In this document: positions 53,423 to 62,742 of the stretch, piece after piece | How the letters are laid out: each line of letters opens with the position of its first letter | Position numbering within the stretch: position 1 is the stretch's first letter | Assembly (NCBI GenBank): GCA_963801195.1 | Contig: CAWDDX010000007.1 | Coordinates: forward strand, 1,550,001-1,614,000 | DNA: 64,000 nucleotides | Direction: 5' to 3' | From: SZUA-36 sp963801195 | GTDB taxonomy: Bacteria > Pseudomonadota > Gammaproteobacteria > Xanthomonadales > SZUA-36 | Notes under the pieces: generated by a model | Database searches by the model: none | The model's input: only the letters and a program-made list of their open reading frames with translations | Told to the model about the DNA's origin: nothing | Position numbers and translations under genes: made by a program

Positions 53423-53586
53423 GGTCCCGGCAGATGGTGAATTGAAGTCCGCACGAAACAAATGTCGCGCAATCCCGCGATTGATCATTGATTCAGCACT
53501 TGGCATCTGGAATAAGTGGGACAGTAGTGACGTGGATCCAATTATTGACCTATGATCAGGGATTGTTTGGGAACAGGTGGCAAAGC

Positions 53587-54993
53587 ATGCGAAAAAGTCT
53601 GATTTTGATCTTTGCTCTGGTTTTGCTCGTCGCGATGGTTTATATGGGCACCTACCTGTCCACGGTACTGAGCGCCGCCAGTGGTTTCTCAGCCAAGAAC
53701 ATCTGCTCCGGTTACTTCCTGAGCAACATGCCCGGGCAGCAGATTGTTGAAGAGGTCCTGGTTCCGGCGGCAACGGTCCTGTCGAATGTGGATTTCGAGA
53801 TCGATACCCCAAACCACAAGGTGGATGCACAGATTTTCGGCTTATCCCCCCGGCGGGCGATTTTCACTGAGGGTACGGGGTGTACCCTGCTGAGGCCAGG
53901 CCGCGACGAAATGGACAGGCAGCTTCGGGTGGCCGATCCGGGCAATCCTGATCCCAAGTTGCCCTGGCCGGAAGGTTTGGCGCCTGCACCGGTGGACCCC
54001 GGCCTGCAACCCCTGCTGGAGGCGGCCTTTACCGAATCCGATCCGGAATATGCGCTCAATACCAAGGCCATTGCGGTAATCCACAAGGGCGAACTGGTCG
54101 CTGAGAAATACGCCACGGGAGTCGATGCAAGGACACCGCTGCCAGGCTGGTCCATGGCCAAGAGCGTGATCAATTTACTGGTTGGCGTGCTGGTCCGTGA
54201 CGGCAAACTAAGCCTGACCCAGACGGCGTCGGTACCGCTTTGGCACGAGGAAATCGCTGACCCCCGGGGTGACATCACCGTTGACCAGTTGTTACGGATG
54301 AGCAGCGGCCTGGAATTCAATGAAACGTATTCCATGTACAGTGACGTCATCCGTATGTTGACCGTCGAGGCGGATGCCGCCGGTTTTGCGGCCGCAAAGC
54401 CACTGGTGGCCGAACCAGGCAGTCTCTGGTCCTATTCATCCGGCACCAGCAACATACTGTCGGGTATCATCCGGCGGTCGGTGGGCGGTTATCTGCAGGA
54501 GTATTACGACTTCACCCAACACCGTCTGTTCCTCCCGCTGGGGATCCATACGGCGACACTCGAAACCGACAATAATGGCACATTTATCGGTTCATCCTAT
54601 ATGTACGCCAGCGCCAGGGACTGGGCGAAGCTGGGCCAACTGTGTTTACAGGACGGCGTGTGGAATGGGACACGCCTGCTGCCCGAAGGCTGGATGGGTT
54701 ACAGCACCACGCCAACGCCCAATAACCCGCTGCACAATTACGGTGCGCATTTCTGGCTGAACGCCGATCCGGAAAACCGGCAACTGCAGCGGACCTGGCC
54801 GAGCCTGCCAGCCGATGCCTACTCGATGAACGGTTTCCAGGGACAACGCGTCATCATTATTCCCTCGAAGGACATGGTGGTGGTAAGACTGGGTTTTAGC
54901 GGTGGGCCAAATCGTGATATCGAATCGCTGACCGCCGGACTCATCAAGGTACTGACACCAGTTCAGGCTTCCTCGCCGGCCAGCGGGGACTGA
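53587..54993 (+). CDS. Exported beta-lactamase-family serine hydrolase
   Basis: About 468 residues starting MRKSLILIFALVLLVAMVYMGTYL, an N-terminal membrane anchor or uncleaved signal. The active site is S189-x-x-K192 (SMAKS), with YSSGTSN as the Tyr-Asn motif and a C-terminal NGFQGQRVIII near the third motif. The class C beta-lactamase/6-aminohexanoate hydrolase-like group fits. An upstream in-frame start at 53488 would overlap repeat DNA and is unlikely. Probably an esterase or amidase. Confidence 0.85.
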   Translation: MRKSLILIFALVLLVAMVYMGTYLSTVLSAASGFSAKNICSGYFLSNMPGQQIVEEVLVPAATVLSNVDFEIDTPNHKVDAQIFGLSPRRAIFTEGTGCTLLRPGRDEMDRQLRVADPGNPDPKLPWPEGLAPAPVDPGLQPLLEAAFTESDPEYALNTKAIAVIHKGELVAEKYATGVDARTPLPGWSMAKSVINLLVGVLVRDGKLSLTQTASVPLWHEEIADPRGDITVDQLLRMSSGLEFNETYSMYSDVIRMLTVEADAAGFAAAKPLVAEPGSLWSYSSGTSNILSGIIRRSVGGYLQEYYDFTQHRLFLPLGIHTATLETDNNGTFIGSSYMYASARDWAKLGQLCLQDGVWNGTRLLPEGWMGYSTTPTPNNPLHNYGAHFWLNADPENRQLQRTWPSLPADAYSMNGFQGQRVIIIPSKDMVVVRLGFSGGPNRDIESLTAGLIKVLTPVQASSPASGD

Positions 54994-55024
54994 GATTACC
55001 GGGCCCCGTTCACAGGACCGGTTT

Positions 55025-56821
55025 TCACGCGGTTTTGCGTTGACGCTGGTCAATGACCCCAGCTTGCGCTGCGGTACTCCGCTGCCGCTCAAGGTAATCA
55101 TGACGTGAGCGAAACCTGGACAGCTTGCCGGAGGTCGTTCGTGGCAGAGATCCGGATTTGACCAGGTCGATAATGACGTTTACGCCAAAGTGCATGTGTA
55201 TCAGCTCGGAGATTCGCTGTTTCAGCCGCTTGCGCTGGTCCACGTCCCTGAGCCGGGTTTCCACCACCATGACCGTGACCTCTTCCCTGTCAAAGCCTAG
55301 CACCGAGAAAGCGGCGACCCCGCCAAGACGCACGCCTTCGATACGCTGGGTCACGACTTCCATATCTGAGGGCCAGATGTTGCGGCCCTTGATGATGATC
55401 ACGTCTTTGCTACGCGCCGTTATGTAAACATGCCCGTTCACCTTGTAACCGATATCCCCGGTGTCCAGCCAGCCGTCCTCACTGAGCACCGCACGCGTGG
55501 ACGTCTCGTCCTGGAAATAGCCACTCATGACGCTGGGGCCTTTCAGGTAGATTTCACCACACTGACGTGGCCCGACCTCGTTGTGATGATCATCGCGAAT
55601 GGACAATTCGAAACCGGGCAACATCGCACCGCAATCCACGTAACTCGCGACATTTCTGGCCGATGGATCGACCGGCAAGGCCTTGCCATTGCTTGTCATG
55701 GTGTCCTGGTCAACGTAATCCACGCCCAAACCGAGGTTGAGTGGCGCAAAACTGACCGCCAGCACACACTCCGCCATACCGTAACAGGCAACAAACGCAT
55801 TTTCATCGAAACCACAGGGGGCAAGCGCTGCGGCAAATTCCTGCAACGGAAGCGGATTGATCTGCTCCGCGCCGACACAGGCCGCGCGCCAGCTACGCAG
55901 GTCATAGCGGTCAAAATCACTCGGCCGCAACCTGCGTGCGCACAATGCATATCCAAAGGTCGGACTGGAGGAGATAGTGCCGCGATTATCCGATATCAGT
56001 TTTAACCACAACCTCGGCCGCATCGCGAATGTCTGTGGCGACAGGTAGTCCACCGATGTCTGGGTGACCAATGGCAGCAGGATAAAACCGATGAGCCCCA
56101 TGTCATGGTAGAACGGCAGCCATGATACAAAGCGGTCCCCGCTGGTCAGTTTCAGGCCGTTGGCGGCGATCTCGCGGGCATTATTCAGAACCGTTTCGTG
56201 GTTAATCTCGACACCCCGCGGAAAGCGCGTACTGCCGGATGTGTACTGCAGGTAGGCAATGTCACCGGCGCATGGGGCGGCCATGTCCACGCGGTTTGCG
56301 GGCAGTGCATCGAAATCGTCCGGTGTGCCTGAAAATACCAGGTCCAGACCCGTAGCAGCTTCTTCGAGGAAAGCAGCATGTGAAGGACCGGCAACCGCGA
56401 TGGCTGCACCACTGCTTTTCAACATTCGTGCAATCTGGTTCACATAGGCCTTGCGGGCGCCCAGTTGCACGCCTGCGGGTAAAGCGATTGGAATCAAACC
56501 TGCATACAGGCTGGCAAAAAAGAAACGATGAAACATCGGATCAGTCTCGGCGACGATACCGACACGGTCCCCGTGTTGGCAACCGAGGCCCGCTAAACGG
56601 GACGCCAGTATCCTGGCCTGATCACGCAGTTCGGAATAGCTCAGGACAGACTCGAGCTCACCGCGCTGATTATAGAAATTAAAGCCACTTTCACCGCTTG
56701 CGGCATATTCCAGGGCATCCAGAAGGCTGGCATATCCTTCAGATTTGATCGCCAGCGAGCGGTTCACCGGCGTTGGCCGTAAGCGCCCGCCAGTATTTGA
56801 GAAGTTTTGACTTGTTTCCAT
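55025..56821 (-). CDS. Fatty acyl-AMP ligase-like adenylating enzyme
   Basis: A 598-residue ANL-superfamily enzyme. AMP-binding motifs are YTSGSTRFPRGVEINHETVL, CYGMAECVLAVSF and DGWLDTGDIGYKVNGHVYITARSKDVIIIKGRNIWPSD. The pattern WLPFYHDMGLIGFILLPL and the residues after the hinge place it with fatty acyl-AMP ligases (FAAL), which activate fatty acids for transfer to a carrier protein rather than to CoA. No carrier protein is adjacent, but the dedicated ACP of this window is a possible acceptor; that link is only inference. Confidence 0.85.
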   Translation of the reverse strand: METSQNFSNTGGRLRPTPVNRSLAIKSEGYASLLDALEYAASGESGFNFYNQRGELESVLSYSELRDQARILASRLAGLGCQHGDRVGIVAETDPMFHRFFFASLYAGLIPIALPAGVQLGARKAYVNQIARMLKSSGAAIAVAGPSHAAFLEEAATGLDLVFSGTPDDFDALPANRVDMAAPCAGDIAYLQYTSGSTRFPRGVEINHETVLNNAREIAANGLKLTSGDRFVSWLPFYHDMGLIGFILLPLVTQTSVDYLSPQTFAMRPRLWLKLISDNRGTISSSPTFGYALCARRLRPSDFDRYDLRSWRAACVGAEQINPLPLQEFAAALAPCGFDENAFVACYGMAECVLAVSFAPLNLGLGVDYVDQDTMTSNGKALPVDPSARNVASYVDCGAMLPGFELSIRDDHHNEVGPRQCGEIYLKGPSVMSGYFQDETSTRAVLSEDGWLDTGDIGYKVNGHVYITARSKDVIIIKGRNIWPSDMEVVTQRIEGVRLGGVAAFSVLGFDREEVTVMVVETRLRDVDQRKRLKQRISELIHMHFGVNVIIDLVKSGSLPRTTSGKLSRFRSRHDYLERQRSTAAQAGVIDQRQRKTA

Positions 56822-57082
56822 GCTCAGGTACCTTATGCGTCAGCATATATGCATTGAGTGGTCACTGCCAACAGGTACTGACATGACACACTTAAACCTT
56901 CGGCAGGTTTGTATGTTACAGCTGCAAGCATAGTTGAAGAGTGCTCTGGTTTCTTGGCAATTTCGGACAAGCGCTTGACCGGTTCCAGCTGAGCTGAAAC
57001 GACTCCGCGCGTGTTTGACCAACCCGCTTCAAGACTCGACCGGTCATCAAAGGCGTTGGTGCACAGGGGATGAAACAAGAAG
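56822..57082. other. Intergenic region without supported gene
   Basis: Between the acyl-AMP ligase start and the YbiI stop. Short open frames here have no ribosome-binding site and overlap the YbiI gene. It presumably contains the promoter of the ligase gene; no clear -10/-35 pair was picked out. Confidence 0.4.
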
Positions 57083-57349
57083 TCATCGAAGCTGGCTGTC
57101 CTTGCTTCCGCGACGGTTATAACCACTTTTACTAACCTGCTTTCTATCGCTTTCCTCCTGGCAACCGACACACAGCCTCACGCCGGGCATGGCATCGCGT
57201 CGTGCCTTGGGGATAAGCGCATTACATTCTTCGCAATTTGCCAGGCTCTGACCACGGGGCAAGGCACTGCGGGCACGTTGAACAGCATCATCAATTGTGG
57301 CGTCGATTTGATCCTGCACAGCCCCGTCACTACTCCAACCACCTGCCAT
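57083..57349 (-). CDS. ybiI: DksA/TraR-type zinc finger protein (YbiI family)
   Basis: An 88-residue protein beginning MAGGWSSDGAVQDQIDATI and ending SGYNRRGSKDSQLR, both hallmarks of YbiI. The four-Cys zinc finger is CEEC (C39, C42) and CVGC (C60, C63). A ten-residue-longer form from an upstream start is possible but the family starts at MAxGW. YbiI is a small DksA-like protein of unclear role, presumed to bind RNA polymerase or be a stress factor. Confidence 0.9.
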   Translation of the reverse strand: MAGGWSSDGAVQDQIDATIDDAVQRARSALPRGQSLANCEECNALIPKARRDAMPGVRLCVGCQEESDRKQVSKSGYNRRGSKDSQLR

Positions 57350-57449
57350 GCTGGGCTCCCATAGTTCCAATTCAAACACTTTTCTACCCTTTCAGAGATC
57401 AATTGGCAAGTAAAAAATAAAACCGGACGCGGTGTAACTGCGATGCGAT

Positions 57450-58130
57450 TCACCAGGCATCCACGCTGGCCAGCCAGATGGTGTGCCTCGTACCTTTCTT
57501 GCCGTGTGCGAATACTTTCAGCTCTTCGACCATAAACCCGCAACGCCTGAGCCGATCTTCAAACGCGTGATCCGGATCGGCGGACCAGTAAGCCAAAATT
57601 CCGGCGGGTGCCAGTGCATTCCGGGCGGCTGTAATTCCGGACATCGTGTACAGCCAGTCGTTCGCATTTTTTGTCAATCCCTCGGGACCGTTATCGACAT
57701 CCAGTGCGATGACATCAAAACAGCCGGTGCTTCTCCTTATCAGTTTTGCCACGTCCCCAGCGAAAATTCGGGTGCGTGGATCATCGAGCGGCCGGCCGCT
57801 GAATTCACCCAGTGGGCCGTGGTTCCAATCGATGACCTCGGGTATCAGTTCCGCCACGGTCACCTCGGCCTGCGATCCAACCGACGCCAAAACTGCAGAG
57901 AGGGTAAACCCCATGCCAAGACCGCCGATCAGCACGCGCGCGCTCACGCAATTTTTCAGGCGTTTGCAAGGCAGACTGCCCAAGGCGTCCTCGGACGCGT
58001 GCTTGCGGGAATTCATCAATTCGAAGCCGTTGGATATCTTGATAGAGAAATCATCCTTGCCACGGTACAGAACAAGGGTCTTGTCGCTACCAGGGATTGG
58101 TGCTTCGCCAAGTTGAGTCCAGTGCCGCAT
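57450..58130 (-). CDS. Spermidine synthase-like protein (orphan)
   Basis: About 226 residues with the spermidine synthase/methyltransferase Rossmann fold: LIGGLGMGFTLSAVL, VTVAELIPEVIDW, RIFAGDVAKLI and IALDVDNGPEG. The short length and the absence of the N-terminal tetramer domain and polyamine-binding acidic pairs make true spermidine synthase activity doubtful. The ATG at 58130 lies four bases from a terminal-inverted-repeat element whose end carries AGGA seven bases upstream of this ATG, so the repeat appears to provide its ribosome-binding site. Confidence 0.8.
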   Translation of the reverse strand: MRHWTQLGEAPIPGSDKTLVLYRGKDDFSIKISNGFELMNSRKHASEDALGSLPCKRLKNCVSARVLIGGLGMGFTLSAVLASVGSQAEVTVAELIPEVIDWNHGPLGEFSGRPLDDPRTRIFAGDVAKLIRRSTGCFDVIALDVDNGPEGLTKNANDWLYTMSGITAARNALAPAGILAYWSADPDHAFEDRLRRCGFMVEELKVFAHGKKGTRHTIWLASVDAW

Positions 58131-58134
58131 GCTA

Positions 58135-58332
58135 GTGTCCTGTCCCGCAAACAACTGCCATTTCAGTCCAACAAGAAGCGTCCAGGCGCCAGGTGCGCCG
58201 AGGCGTAATAGCCGTGGCGATTGCGACGAGGTGCAACAACGCGCATGGGCGCTTATTGTCGCGCCCTGCGGGAACCCCGCAATGGGCCCATTGTGGGGCT
58301 CTGAAACGGAACTTATTTGCGGGACAGGACAC
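58135..58332. mobile_element. 198-bp element with 32-bp terminal inverted repeats
   Basis: The left end (58135-58166, GTGTCCTGTCCCGCAAA...) and the reverse complement of the right end (58301-58332) match at 28 of 32 positions. Internally, an almost symmetrical hairpin centres on CCCCGCAATGGGCCCATTGTGGGG (58276-58299). No transposase is encoded, so it is a MITE-like, non-autonomous element if mobile. Confidence 0.85.
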
Positions 58333-58681
58333 CAGGCACCTCTGATTTATTCCGGACCAAGTAGATTGCGATTCAAATCTTCAGATTCAAGACGCAATTC
58401 GCACATTATAGTCAGCTGTTACAAACGATTGCAGGGGAGCGGGAGCCAGCGCACCAAGAGCAGGCGCTTGCGGCAACGCATGGCGCAGTTGCCGCGATTC
58501 ACAAAGCAGAAGCCGGACATTCTGGCGCCAGATACAAGTTTATGAATATTGAGAATACTCCTCATATCCGTCACTTCGGGATGGTCATTTATAAGCCTTA
58601 TCGCCCTTCGTGTCCAACGAATTGACGGTATAGACGCGCGGGCCGCACGACATCCGCAGGTTTGTGCGTTAACCTACACCC
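58333..58681. other. Intergenic region without supported gene
   Basis: About 350 bases between the TIR element and the S1-domain gene. No gene is supported. The part from about 58600 precedes the ATG at 58682 and should contain its promoter; no confident promoter pair was found. Confidence 0.4.
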
Positions 58682-59371
58682 ATGCAACCATCATCACCCG
58701 GAAAAAAAGATACCGAAGCCCACGGCAAAACGCCAAAGGCCCAGGTCGGAGAGTGCGCCCTGTTGAAGGCCGTGACCGTCACCAGGGCCGGGGCATTCAT
58801 GGATTGCGGCCTGGAAAGAGACCTGCTGGTACCGGTCAGCCAGCAGCTCACACCGATGGTCGAAGGGCAATACTACGTCGTCTACCTGTTCCTGGATCCA
58901 CGGCAAAATGTCATCGGCACCACGAAACTGCACAAATTCCTCGACGAGTTTGCCTGCAACATGAAGCCGGGAGAAGCAGTGGATCTGATGATCGTCAGTG
59001 AGAGCGAGATGGGCTACAAGGCCGTGGTCGACGGCACCCACCTTGGCCTGCTGTACAAGGGCGAGGTCTTCAGACAGCTCAAGCCCGGAGACAAGACCAG
59101 TGGTTTCATCAAGGCCATCCGCGACGACGGGAAAATAGACCTTTGCCTGCAAAAGCAAAACCGGCAGGCACGCGACGATTTATCAGACAGCATCATCGCG
59201 TTTCTTGAATCCCACGGCGGTGTATCCACACTGACCGACTACAGTTCGCCGGAGTTGATCTACAAGCAGTTCGGGGTCAGCAAAAAAAATTATAAAAAGG
59301 CGCTCGGCAGACTCTACAAGGAACGCCGCATCAGCCTGGCTAAAGACCAGGTAAAACTGTTGAAAGAATGA
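58682..59371 (+). CDS. S1-like RNA-binding protein (CvfB/YitL family)
   Basis: A 229-residue cytoplasmic protein. It has S1-like OB-fold repeats (AVTVTRAGAFMDCGLERDLLVPVSQQ; DKTSGFIKAIRDDGKIDLCLQ) and ends in a winged-helix-like region (VSTLTDYSSPELIYKQFGVSKKNYKKALGRLYKERRI), the combination typical of CvfB. CvfB-type proteins bind RNA and affect virulence and gene expression in Gram-positives; the role here is unknown. It is 27 bases before the next gene on the same strand. Confidence 0.86.
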   Translation: MQPSSPGKKDTEAHGKTPKAQVGECALLKAVTVTRAGAFMDCGLERDLLVPVSQQLTPMVEGQYYVVYLFLDPRQNVIGTTKLHKFLDEFACNMKPGEAVDLMIVSESEMGYKAVVDGTHLGLLYKGEVFRQLKPGDKTSGFIKAIRDDGKIDLCLQKQNRQARDDLSDSIIAFLESHGGVSTLTDYSSPELIYKQFGVSKKNYKKALGRLYKERRISLAKDQVKLLKE

Positions 59372-59398
59372 AACACGTATACTGCGGCTTATTGAATC

Positions 59399-60532
59399 TT
59401 GGACCGGCATAAAACCACAGTGACCGATGGCAACCGCCTGCTGAGCCTGGATTTTTTCAGGGGCCTGACTATCGCTGCCATGATCCTGGTCAACAACCCC
59501 GGAAGCTGGACCTACGTCTATCCGCCGCTGTTGCATGCCGAGTGGAATGGCTGGACACCCACCGACCTGATATTTCCGTTTTTTCTGTATATCGTCGGTG
59601 TTTCAATCACCATGGCGCTTGCGGCGAAGAAGGCAGACCACCTGCCCGTCCGTATCCTCTACGCGAAGATTGTCCGCCGCACGTTAATCCTGTTCGCGCT
59701 TGGCCTGTTCCTGAACGGATTTCCATTTTTTGATGTCGGGTCCCTGCGCATCCCGGGTGTTTTGCAACGTATCGCGGTTTGCTATTTTTTTGCCGCAATC
59801 CTGTTTCTGAACGGTAATGTGAAAACGCAGGCATTCTGGACCGTCGCGCTCATGTTGATCTACTGGGCGGCCATGCAATGGATCCCGGTACCCGGCGTCG
59901 GTGCCGGTTCCTATGCTGAGGGGGCGAATTTTTCCGCATGGATCGACAACCTCGTACTCGAGGGCCACATGTGGTCACAGACAAAAACCTGGGATCCCGA
60001 GGGTATTTTCAGTACGCTGCCCGCCATTTCGACCACGCTCCTGGGTGTGCTGACCGGCCAATTGCTAAGACAGGATTTTGCCGACAATAAAAAGGTCTGG
60101 TGGATGCTGGGAGGCGGCGTCCTGGCGATTGCCATCGGGTCTGGCTGGCACCACTGGTTGCCCATCAACAAGAGCCTGTGGACCAGTTCCTATGCACTTT
60201 TTATGAGCGGTATCGCAACGGTGTTTTTGGCCATTTCCTACTACCTCATTGATGTCAGGGGCTGGCGAAGGGGAACCGGACCATTCCGTGTATATGGCAT
60301 GAACGCAATCACGGTTTTCTTTTTATCCGGCATCGTCGGGCGTCTGCTATACCTCGTCAAGTGGACATCGGCGGATGGTGTCGTCACATTGAAGGAGTGG
60401 CTGGTAAACACTTTTTTCACGTCCTGGCTAAGCCCTGTCAACGCCTCGCTTGCCTACGCCATGGGTTTTGTTTTTATGTCTTATCTCGCGATGTATATAT
60501 TATATAAAAAACAAATATTTATTAAAGTTTAA
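59399..60532 (+). CDS. HGSNAT/DUF5009-like membrane acyltransferase
   Basis: About 377 residues with 10-11 membrane segments. The opening RLLSLDFFRGLTIAAMILVNNPGSW and the conserved His-containing LLHAEWNGWTPTDLIFPFFLYIVGVSI define the heparan-alpha-glucosaminide acetyltransferase/NagX-type family, which transfers acetyl groups across the membrane to sugars. The start codon is uncertain: TTG at 59399 or GTG at 59420. The last codons are almost pure A/T, unlike the rest of the gene, where it borders the second MITE-like copy. Confidence 0.85.
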   Translation: MDRHKTTVTDGNRLLSLDFFRGLTIAAMILVNNPGSWTYVYPPLLHAEWNGWTPTDLIFPFFLYIVGVSITMALAAKKADHLPVRILYAKIVRRTLILFALGLFLNGFPFFDVGSLRIPGVLQRIAVCYFFAAILFLNGNVKTQAFWTVALMLIYWAAMQWIPVPGVGAGSYAEGANFSAWIDNLVLEGHMWSQTKTWDPEGIFSTLPAISTTLLGVLTGQLLRQDFADNKKVWWMLGGGVLAIAIGSGWHHWLPINKSLWTSSYALFMSGIATVFLAISYYLIDVRGWRRGTGPFRVYGMNAITVFFLSGIVGRLLYLVKWTSADGVVTLKEWLVNTFFTSWLSPVNASLAYAMGFVFMSYLAMYILYKKQIFIKV

Positions 60533-60570
60533 TAATAATTCACATTAAAATAAGTCAGATTGCAAAAAGC

Positions 60571-60755
60571 TAACCGGGATAATTCACCAAGGATCCGGAA
60601 TTTGCTTTGTCAGTGGCGAATGTGAAGTCAGATGCGTTGCAAAACCGGATAGGACAAACTGTCATTTTAGCAAAAGGCCAAAAATGCGTGTATCACCATG
60701 AAATAAATGGACATTTGTCATTTGTTCGTCCGCCTTGGTGAAATATTCGGGCTAA
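60571..60755 (-). mobile_element. MITE-like element, copy 2
   Basis: Inverted partner of 46616-46799. The reverse complement agrees over the whole length except for a handful of substitutions and a short variable stretch near the CACATTCGCCA segment. Its 60755 edge supplies the TTAG that forms the stop codon of the M14 peptidase gene on the minus strand. The other edge lies 38 bases after the stop of the acyltransferase gene. Confidence 0.85.
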
Positions 60756-62392
60756 TCCCCGGTCAACTTTTCCGTGACCTCATAGCCGTCCAGCCACACC
60801 GTGAGCAGGCGGCTCGCGGCAAGATCAATTTGCCCGTCGGCACCGGCTGAGACCATCAGGAAAGATGCCGGCCGGTCCATGATCAGGGGCGGTGTTTCCG
60901 GTCTGTCACCCGCAGCAGGCACCCACAGTTTTGCCAACGAAGCGCTGCAATCAGGACTTTCGGTACCCAGTGCCTTCAAAATCGCAGCCAGGTTGGCGCG
61001 CCCGGGGGGCAACGATGGCGGTCCATTCAGAACGGTTTCGGGGAGGCCGCCGGCACCACTCACGACTTCGATGTCAGGCAGTCCACGGCCGTTCATCTTC
61101 GCGGCATGTGCCAGTGCATCACCCCTATTGTCCGCACCGACTTCCCAGCAAACGGTCCCGACACCCAGGCGGGCCAGTTGCGACAGGCACTCCCGCTTAA
61201 GCCAATGACGCTCTGACCAGCCACGAACACCGACTTTGAAAGGCGCCAGCAGCACGTTTCCAAAAGCCTCGATGCTGGTTCCCGCGCCATGGGTATAGGC
61301 GTCTCCAACCAGGATAATCTGCGAGGGAACGCGCGGGTCATCACAGCAACCTGCGGCCTGCCGGTCACTTTGCAGAACATCGAATGCCAGATCAGCGCGA
61401 TACGCCTGCGTCATCCCGGGCTGCAGGATATAGCTGCCCCTGATCACCACGTCTGACCAGGATTCCTCCCTGTTCAGTGGTAAATCATCGTAGACGGCGG
61501 GGTCATACCCGGCCAGATCGTCGCGCGCCAGGCCATGCAGGACGGTGAGGATGGCAACGAAGTTAAGCCGTGTCAGTTCGGTAATCTCGCGGTCCTTCGG
61601 ACATCCGCCACTTTCGATGAGGAGCACCGGCGTACCCCAGGCCGTGATGTTGTCACCGAAGGCCCGCGGACTCCATTCCTCGTCATAGCGAGAAATCCCG
61701 TCAGCAATAAAAGGTGTCAGCGCCTCGACGATGGCCGCATTGGCCCGCTTGGTGCGGAGTCTGCCGAGGGTGAGGGTTTGCCATTCGTCACCTGAAACGG
61801 ACAGTAAAGCAATATTTGCGACGTGACCGGTTTTACCCGCTGCCTTTCGCCTGTCCTGGTCATGCAGGGTAAACGCCAGCATGGGCTCGTATTCATCACG
61901 GATGCGCTTGAGCAGCCTGCCTTCCGGTGTCGCCAGGTGCAGGGCATCGCGATTGATGTCGACTCCCTGGGCGTTGCGTCGCTGGTAGACCTCGGCGCCA
62001 TCGGGGTTCAGCATCGGGACCATCAACAGCGTGAAATTCTGCAGGACCATGCGCGCTTCCGATTGGTCCGCGCGCTGCAACAGGTAGCTGGCGATATCGA
62101 GCAATGCGGGCGTCGCTGAAGGTTCGTCACCATGCATTTGTGACCACAGCAGTATTCTGTTTGGCCCGCTGCCCAGTTTGAGCATCTGGATGGGACGGCC
62201 GAGGAACGATTGCCCGACCTCGACAAGTTCAATACTGTCCGGAAAACCTGATGCCAACGCGTGCAGGAACTGCAACAGGTCCGCGTGACGCAAGCAGGGG
62301 GCAGCGGTATTGACAAAACGCTCTTCCGGCCAGGCCGTGTACAGACCGAGGGGTGTAAACGCCCCGTTTGAACCTGAATTCAATATGCTCAT
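60752..62392 (-). CDS. M14-family zinc carboxypeptidase-like protein
   Basis: A 546-residue protein. HGDE (H87, E90), LNPDGAEV (129-136), DINRDA with N147-R148, and LHDQ with H177 supply the zinc ligands and substrate pocket; the catalytic Glu is probably in LIESGG. It has no signal peptide, unlike the other M14 protein in the window. A ~200-residue C-terminal region includes an amidohydrolase-like strand (IILVGDAYTHGAG). Translation ends in the MITE-like element (see the repeat entry). Substrate unknown. Confidence 0.85.
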   Translation of the reverse strand: MSILNSGSNGAFTPLGLYTAWPEERFVNTAAPCLRHADLLQFLHALASGFPDSIELVEVGQSFLGRPIQMLKLGSGPNRILLWSQMHGDEPSATPALLDIASYLLQRADQSEARMVLQNFTLLMVPMLNPDGAEVYQRRNAQGVDINRDALHLATPEGRLLKRIRDEYEPMLAFTLHDQDRRKAAGKTGHVANIALLSVSGDEWQTLTLGRLRTKRANAAIVEALTPFIADGISRYDEEWSPRAFGDNITAWGTPVLLIESGGCPKDREITELTRLNFVAILTVLHGLARDDLAGYDPAVYDDLPLNREESWSDVVIRGSYILQPGMTQAYRADLAFDVLQSDRQAAGCCDDPRVPSQIILVGDAYTHGAGTSIEAFGNVLLAPFKVGVRGWSERHWLKRECLSQLARLGVGTVCWEVGADNRGDALAHAAKMNGRGLPDIEVVSGAGGLPETVLNGPPSLPPGRANLAAILKALGTESPDCSASLAKLWVPAAGDRPETPPLIMDRPASFLMVSAGADGQIDLAASRLLTVWLDGYEVTEKLTGD

Positions 62393-62742
62393 AAAATGGT
62401 AACCCCGTAAAAGATTCTGACCCTGGTTCGATTCTAAATTAATTCTGCCCGCGTCTCGACAACAACCCGCAACCCTTGTATATCAAGCACGAATCGACGG
62501 CGGACGAAAATCACAGGATGACAGATACATCGGTGCGGCACCGCGGTGATTAATAAAGGTTCCGGGGCCGGCAGAGCATCAACAGGAACGCATTGTTCAA
62601 CCAAGCAGAAAATGGCCGGCCTACCCCACCGCCGCCGGTGCACGAATCCCCCGCCGCTGGTGAATCGTGCGTAACTGAGGCAAACTACACGCCGATCATG
62701 ACCGGATAACCGGCGCTAAAACAATCGGCCAGGAGAGGAACT
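62393..62742. other. Intergenic region without supported gene
   Basis: About 350 bases between the divergent M14 and PBP7 genes. No gene is supported. It must hold the promoters for both; an AGGAGAGGAA ribosome-binding site for PBP7 is at the right edge. Confidence 0.45.

Noticed and set aside
53105..53540. Outer GTGGGACAG inverted repeat around both palindromic elements
   Set aside because: Only about 9-14 bases match with a shifted spacing; too weak to define a larger element.
56833..57171. Minus-strand frame of about 112 codons before the acyl-AMP ligase
   Set aside because: Overlaps the YbiI gene on the same strand in another frame and lacks a ribosome-binding site.
58132..58332. 66-codon minus-strand frame spanning the TIR element
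   Set aside because: It coincides with the repeat boundaries and has no protein-like features.
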